The notes under the pieces: generated by a model | What the model saw: only the letters and a program-made list of their open reading frames with translations | What the model was told of the DNA's origin: nothing | The model's database searches: none | Position numbers and translations under genes: made by a program | Assembly (NCBI RefSeq): GCF_014672695.1 | Contig: NZ_CP053923.1 | Location: 1,330,974-1,338,321, forward strand | Length of the DNA: 7,348 nt | From: Defluviicoccus vanus | GTDB taxonomy: Bacteria > Pseudomonadota > Alphaproteobacteria > Rhodospirillales > Defluviicoccaceae | Reading direction: 5' to 3' | Part shown: positions 4,989 to 7,348 of the stretch, piece by piece | Position numbering within the stretch: position 1 is the first letter of the stretch | How the letters are laid out: every line of letters begins with the position of its first letter

Positions 4989-6761
4989 TCACCCCACCTC
5001 AAGGCGATCGAGAAACGCCTGGAAGCCAGGATTGGCACGAACCGCATTCAGCTCGGCATCGTTTTCGAGATAGGCACGCGACGGCAGCGTCTGGTGATCG
5101 AGGGCGACAGCGAGCCAGTCGAGACTTTTCTGCACTTCGCCGCGAAAGGCGGCGACGCGCGCCAGCCGATAGGCGGCAACGCCGGGGCGAATCGCCTCGG
5201 CCTGAGTCAGCATGTCCTCTGCCTTGGCGAGCAGGTCCGCCGCCGCCGTCCCCTCTTTGGTTTGTGCCCAGCGGAAAAAGGTATTGCCGAGGTTGGCGAG
5301 GGAGACGTGATCCTGCGGCTTCATCTCCAGCGCGCGCTGATAGGTCTCCACGGCCTCCTGAAACAGGGCTTCGGCTTCCGCTCCTGTCTTGGTCCGGGCA
5401 AGGCGGCTCAAGCTCTTGGCCCTGCCGAAATAGGCCCCGGTGATCGGTACGGCGAGACCGTTCAGGTGCGGCGCAGCAGCCGAGGCCCGTAGCGCCAACA
5501 CCTTGTCGTAGTCGCCGGTGATCAACGCCGTCCACGCCTCGCCGACCACGTCGGTGGGGCCGGGCTCGGCGGCGTCCAGTCCCAGCGACTCCAGCGCCGA
5601 CTTCATGATAAGGAGGTCTTCACCATCATCCTTGATTCCGATCACCTCCCCTTCTTGCGGCTTTTCTTTTGCGGTGTCGGGAATAATGATGCCGCCCTTG
5701 GCCTTTTCCTCACCTTCGACCTGCTTGACTACGACGCGGTCTTGCAGTGGTCTGAGCGCGATGGCGATCCCGAACGGCCCCGGGGCGGCCGGCGCAGCAG
5801 GCGGCGGCGGCGTGGGTACCACCGCATCTTCAAACCGAGTGATTGCGTCGCGGATCCAACCCCGCGCCCGCGCCGCCCAGTCGAGGTCCACCTCCTCGCC
5901 CGGCAGGCGAAAGCCGGCCAGTGTCGCATAGCACTCGAGCAGATGGCTGAAGGGCTTGGCGAAGAATCCGGGCGGGAAACACCCCAGTTTCGCCGCCAGC
6001 TGGACAAGAAAATTGTCGGGATCGTAGTCGGAAATCCAGTAGGCATCCTTCGCCGTATCGAGCAGCGCCGCCTTCACCGCCGCCGACGGTGGGTCGCTGC
6101 GATAGCCGACCCAGAACAGGCGATTGGGAAAATGCGGCCGATCCGCCAGGACGCGAAAAACCGGATCGTTGGCGCCGGAGTAGCCAACCACCAGCCACGT
6201 TCGATCGTGCGCCGTATCATCGAACAGCGGTTTGATGACCTTGGCCAGCGCCTCCACATCCTCTTCCCGGTGCAACTGGACGAAGCCGTCACGCTGGCCA
6301 TGCAGGTGAAAGACGGCGCGGTCGCGGACGAAGTCCGACAGGAAGCCATCGCGAACCACCGCCATGTCGTAGACGGCAGGAAACAGGTTGACCAGTGCAC
6401 AAGCCCGCATCACCAGCGGATCGAAGTTGGTGGTCAGCACCCGATCGACGTAGCCGCCCCGCATCAGTTGGGCGATGGAGATGTGCGCCCAGTTGATCTT
6501 TGCCTTGTCGATGAACTCGCTGATCAGGTCGTGGCGGTCGGCGCTGCTGAGTTCCGCCATGCAATGCGGGTAGGTCTTCTCCGCCGCGTGCTCATAATCG
6601 CCTGGATAGCGTTGACGAATTTCCTCAACGAAACCCCGCGCCAGCGGGATGCCGGCCTGCACCGAACAGCCCGCACCCATCAGCAGCGCACAGCTTCTGT
6701 TCCTGGCTTTGTTTTTCTTCAGCTGTGCGACGACATCGTCAAGGGTTCTCGCCACTGCCAT
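4989..6761 (-). CDS. SIR2-like / truncated GroES-like / TPR fusion protein (candidate defence NADase)
   Basis: This encodes 590 residues. (1) SIR2-like domain, ~20-260: GAGCSVQAGIP (29-39) is the NAD-binding glycine loop, TTNFDPL (110-116) carries the family Asn112 and Asp114, FHLHG (151-155) supplies catalytic-type His154, and VVGYSGANDPVF (191-202) follows. (2) Pro/Ala linker PTPPPPAAPAAPGP (316-329). (3) GroES-like segment, ~334-394. (4) Helical TPR-like region, ~405-590, with EAVETYQRALEMKPQDHVSL (469-488) and LANLGNTFFRWAQ (488-500) among the repeats. SIR2 domains of this type in ThsA, DSR and Avs proteins are established NAD-consuming anti-phage effectors. NADase activity here is inference, though the key residues are present. 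No transmembrane segment or signal peptide is seen, so it is probably cytoplasmic. ATG 6761 is chosen over ATG 6773 and GTG 6812 because GGGAGG lies four bases upstream. It is co-oriented with the dehydrogenase 80 bases upstream. Confidence 0.88.
   Translation of the reverse strand: MAVARTLDDVVAQLKKNKARNRSCALLMGAGCSVQAGIPLARGFVEEIRQRYPGDYEHAAEKTYPHCMAELSSADRHDLISEFIDKAKINWAHISIAQLMRGGYVDRVLTTNFDPLVMRACALVNLFPAVYDMAVVRDGFLSDFVRDRAVFHLHGQRDGFVQLHREEDVEALAKVIKPLFDDTAHDRTWLVVGYSGANDPVFRVLADRPHFPNRLFWVGYRSDPPSAAVKAALLDTAKDAYWISDYDPDNFLVQLAAKLGCFPPGFFAKPFSHLLECYATLAGFRLPGEEVDLDWAARARGWIRDAITRFEDAVVPTPPPPAAPAAPGPFGIAIALRPLQDRVVVKQVEGEEKAKGGIIIPDTAKEKPQEGEVIGIKDDGEDLLIMKSALESLGLDAAEPGPTDVVGEAWTALITGDYDKVLALRASAAAPHLNGLAVPITGAYFGRAKSLSRLARTKTGAEAEALFQEAVETYQRALEMKPQDHVSLANLGNTFFRWAQTKEGTAAADLLAKAEDMLTQAEAIRPGVAAYRLARVAAFRGEVQKSLDWLAVALDHQTLPSRAYLENDAELNAVRANPGFQAFLDRLEVG
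5580..5762 (-). other. GroES-like segment inside the SIR2-TPR protein, central part missing
   Basis: This encodes residues 334-394 of the fusion. LRPLQDRVVVKQVEGEEK (336-353) and GGIIIPDTAKEKPQEGEVI (356-374) align without gaps to residues ~3-41 of alphaproteobacterial GroES as I recall it, including the mobile loop whose hydrophobic tripeptide binds GroEL. After GEVIGI the protein goes straight to DDGEDLLIMK (378-387), which corresponds to the C-terminal GroES strand. About 33 residues in between (roughly GroES 44-76, the roof hairpin and neighbouring strands) are absent. It is in frame with both flanking domains. GroES is normally a separate protein of about 95 residues. Confidence 0.88.
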
Positions 6762-6841
6762 GACGCCTCCCATCGGCCCTGCTTGCCCCGTTTGTAGCAG
6801 CGGAGCAAACACGGCCCCCGTATGTCAAGTCGCTATGCCGG
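6762..6841 (-). promoter_or_regulatory. Leader region of the SIR2-GroES-TPR gene with RBS
   Basis: GGGAGG sits four bases before the chosen ATG (6761) and decides the start. On the minus strand a TTGACA (6823-6828) matches a -35 element, but I see no good -10 at 16-18 bases, so a separate promoter is possible and unproven. An imperfect inverted repeat (GTTTG near 6791 with CAAAC near 6806) lies between the two genes; it has no U-run. Confidence 0.35.
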
Positions 6842-7348
6842 CTAGACGACACCTCGCAGCAGGCCGCCTTCCACCCGGAGCGCCGCGCCGGTGGTGGCCG
6901 AAGCCTGCTCGGAGCAGACGTAGACGACCATGTTCGCCACTTCCTCCACCGTTGCGAGCCGCTTGATCAGCGATGTGGGCCGGTGTTCGGCAATGAACGC
7001 GGCTTCGATCGCCGCAAGACTGCCGCCGCCTTCGCCCGCCATCTTGCCCAAAAACTCGATCACCCCCTCGGAACGGGTTGGCCCCGGCAATACCGAATTC
7101 ACCGTCACGCCAGTGCCGGCAAGAGTTTCGGCAAGGCCACGGGAAACAGCGAGCTGCGCCGTCTTTGTCATGCCATAGTGAACCATCTCGACCGGAATGT
7201 TCACCCCGGACTCCGACGAAATAAAAACGATGCGGCCCCAGTGACGGGCGACCATCCCCTGCAGGTAGTGACGCGACATTCGCACCCCTGACATGACGTT
7301 AATCTGGAAGAACCTCTCCCAGTCCTCGTCGCCGATGTCGGCGAAAGG
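6842..7348 (-). CDS. Short-chain dehydrogenase/reductase, C-terminal part (5' end beyond window)
   Basis: The frame is open from the right edge to TAG 6842-6844, giving 168 residues of an NAD(P)-dependent oxidoreductase that normally has about 250-265. The classical SDR catalytic set is visible: Asn17 in FQINVMSG, Ser45 in IVFISSESG (40-48), and Tyr58 with Lys62 in VHYGMTK (56-62). TVNSVLPGPT and the C-terminal EEVANMVVYVCSEQASATTG stretch, ending RVEGGLLRGVV, are also typical of the family. The N-terminal TGxxxGxG cofactor motif lies outside the window, so NADH or NADPH preference cannot be judged. The substrate is unknown; the annotation commonly given to such sequences, 3-oxoacyl-ACP reductase-like, would be a guess. 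It is followed after 80 bases by the SIR2-GroES-TPR gene in the same orientation. Confidence 0.93.
   Translation of the reverse strand, partial: PFADIGDEDWERFFQINVMSGVRMSRHYLQGMVARHWGRIVFISSESGVNIPVEMVHYGMTKTAQLAVSRGLAETLAGTGVTVNSVLPGPTRSEGVIEFLGKMAGEGGGSLAAIEAAFIAEHRPTSLIKRLATVEEVANMVVYVCSEQASATTGAALRVEGGLLRGVV

Noticed and set aside
5655..6797. A 380-codon plus-strand open frame opposite the SIR2-GroES-TPR gene
   Set aside because: The Arg/His/Gln-rich sequence has no motif, while the minus strand encodes clear SIR2 and GroES motifs.
1..7348. CRISPR array, tRNA or rRNA genes, or an insertion sequence
   Set aside because: No evenly spaced direct repeats, no tRNA-like cloverleaf and no transposase motifs were seen. 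The only repeats are the two inverted pairs described.

Overview
The window is a high-G+C (roughly 60-65% by eye) chromosomal segment. Codon use, the style of the encoded proteins and an alphaproteobacterial-looking GroES segment suggest an alphaproteobacterium. That placement is inference, and I cannot name a genus.

Layout, left to right. (1) Bases 1-933, minus strand: the first 311 codons of ilvD (dihydroxy-acid dehydratase), running off the left edge. (2) Bases 923-1981, minus strand: an open frame whose N-terminal half resembles a DUF2846-type lipoprotein. Its last ~125 codons probably read through non-coding DNA that carries an inverted pair of palindromic repeats. (3) Bases 1982-2148: an AT-rich divergent promoter region with an operator-like dyad. 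(4) Bases 2149-3344, plus strand: a multi-spanning membrane protein and an overlapping soluble-domain protein. One missing G in a G-run would explain the split, so the pair may be a single ~398-residue gene. The last ~100 codons are clearly poorer in G+C and look like an added lipocalin-like domain. (5) Bases 3345-3756: non-coding, with a REP/BIME-like inverted pair (GTAG heads, hairpins) and one further perfect hairpin. (6) Bases 3757-4890, minus strand: an exported major royal jelly/Yellow-family beta-propeller protein. (7) Bases 4989-6761, minus strand: a 590-residue fusion of a SIR2-like NAD-binding domain, a Pro/Ala-rich linker, a shortened GroES-like segment and a TPR-like tail. (8) Bases 6842-7348, minus strand: the C-terminal 168 residues of a short-chain dehydrogenase, running off the right edge.

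The standout is gene 7. SIR2-like domains joined to C-terminal sensor or repeat domains are established NAD-depleting effectors of anti-phage defence. Here the middle of the protein carries a recognisable GroES sequence that keeps the chaperonin-contacting mobile loop (GGIIIP) but lacks about 33 residues covering the roof loop and part of the barrel. This suggests, as inference, a NADase-type protein that docks on or monitors GroEL. Genes 8, 7 and 6 are co-oriented with gaps of 80 and 98 bases and may be co-transcribed, but no functional link between them is evident. ilvD looks like an ordinary housekeeping gene.
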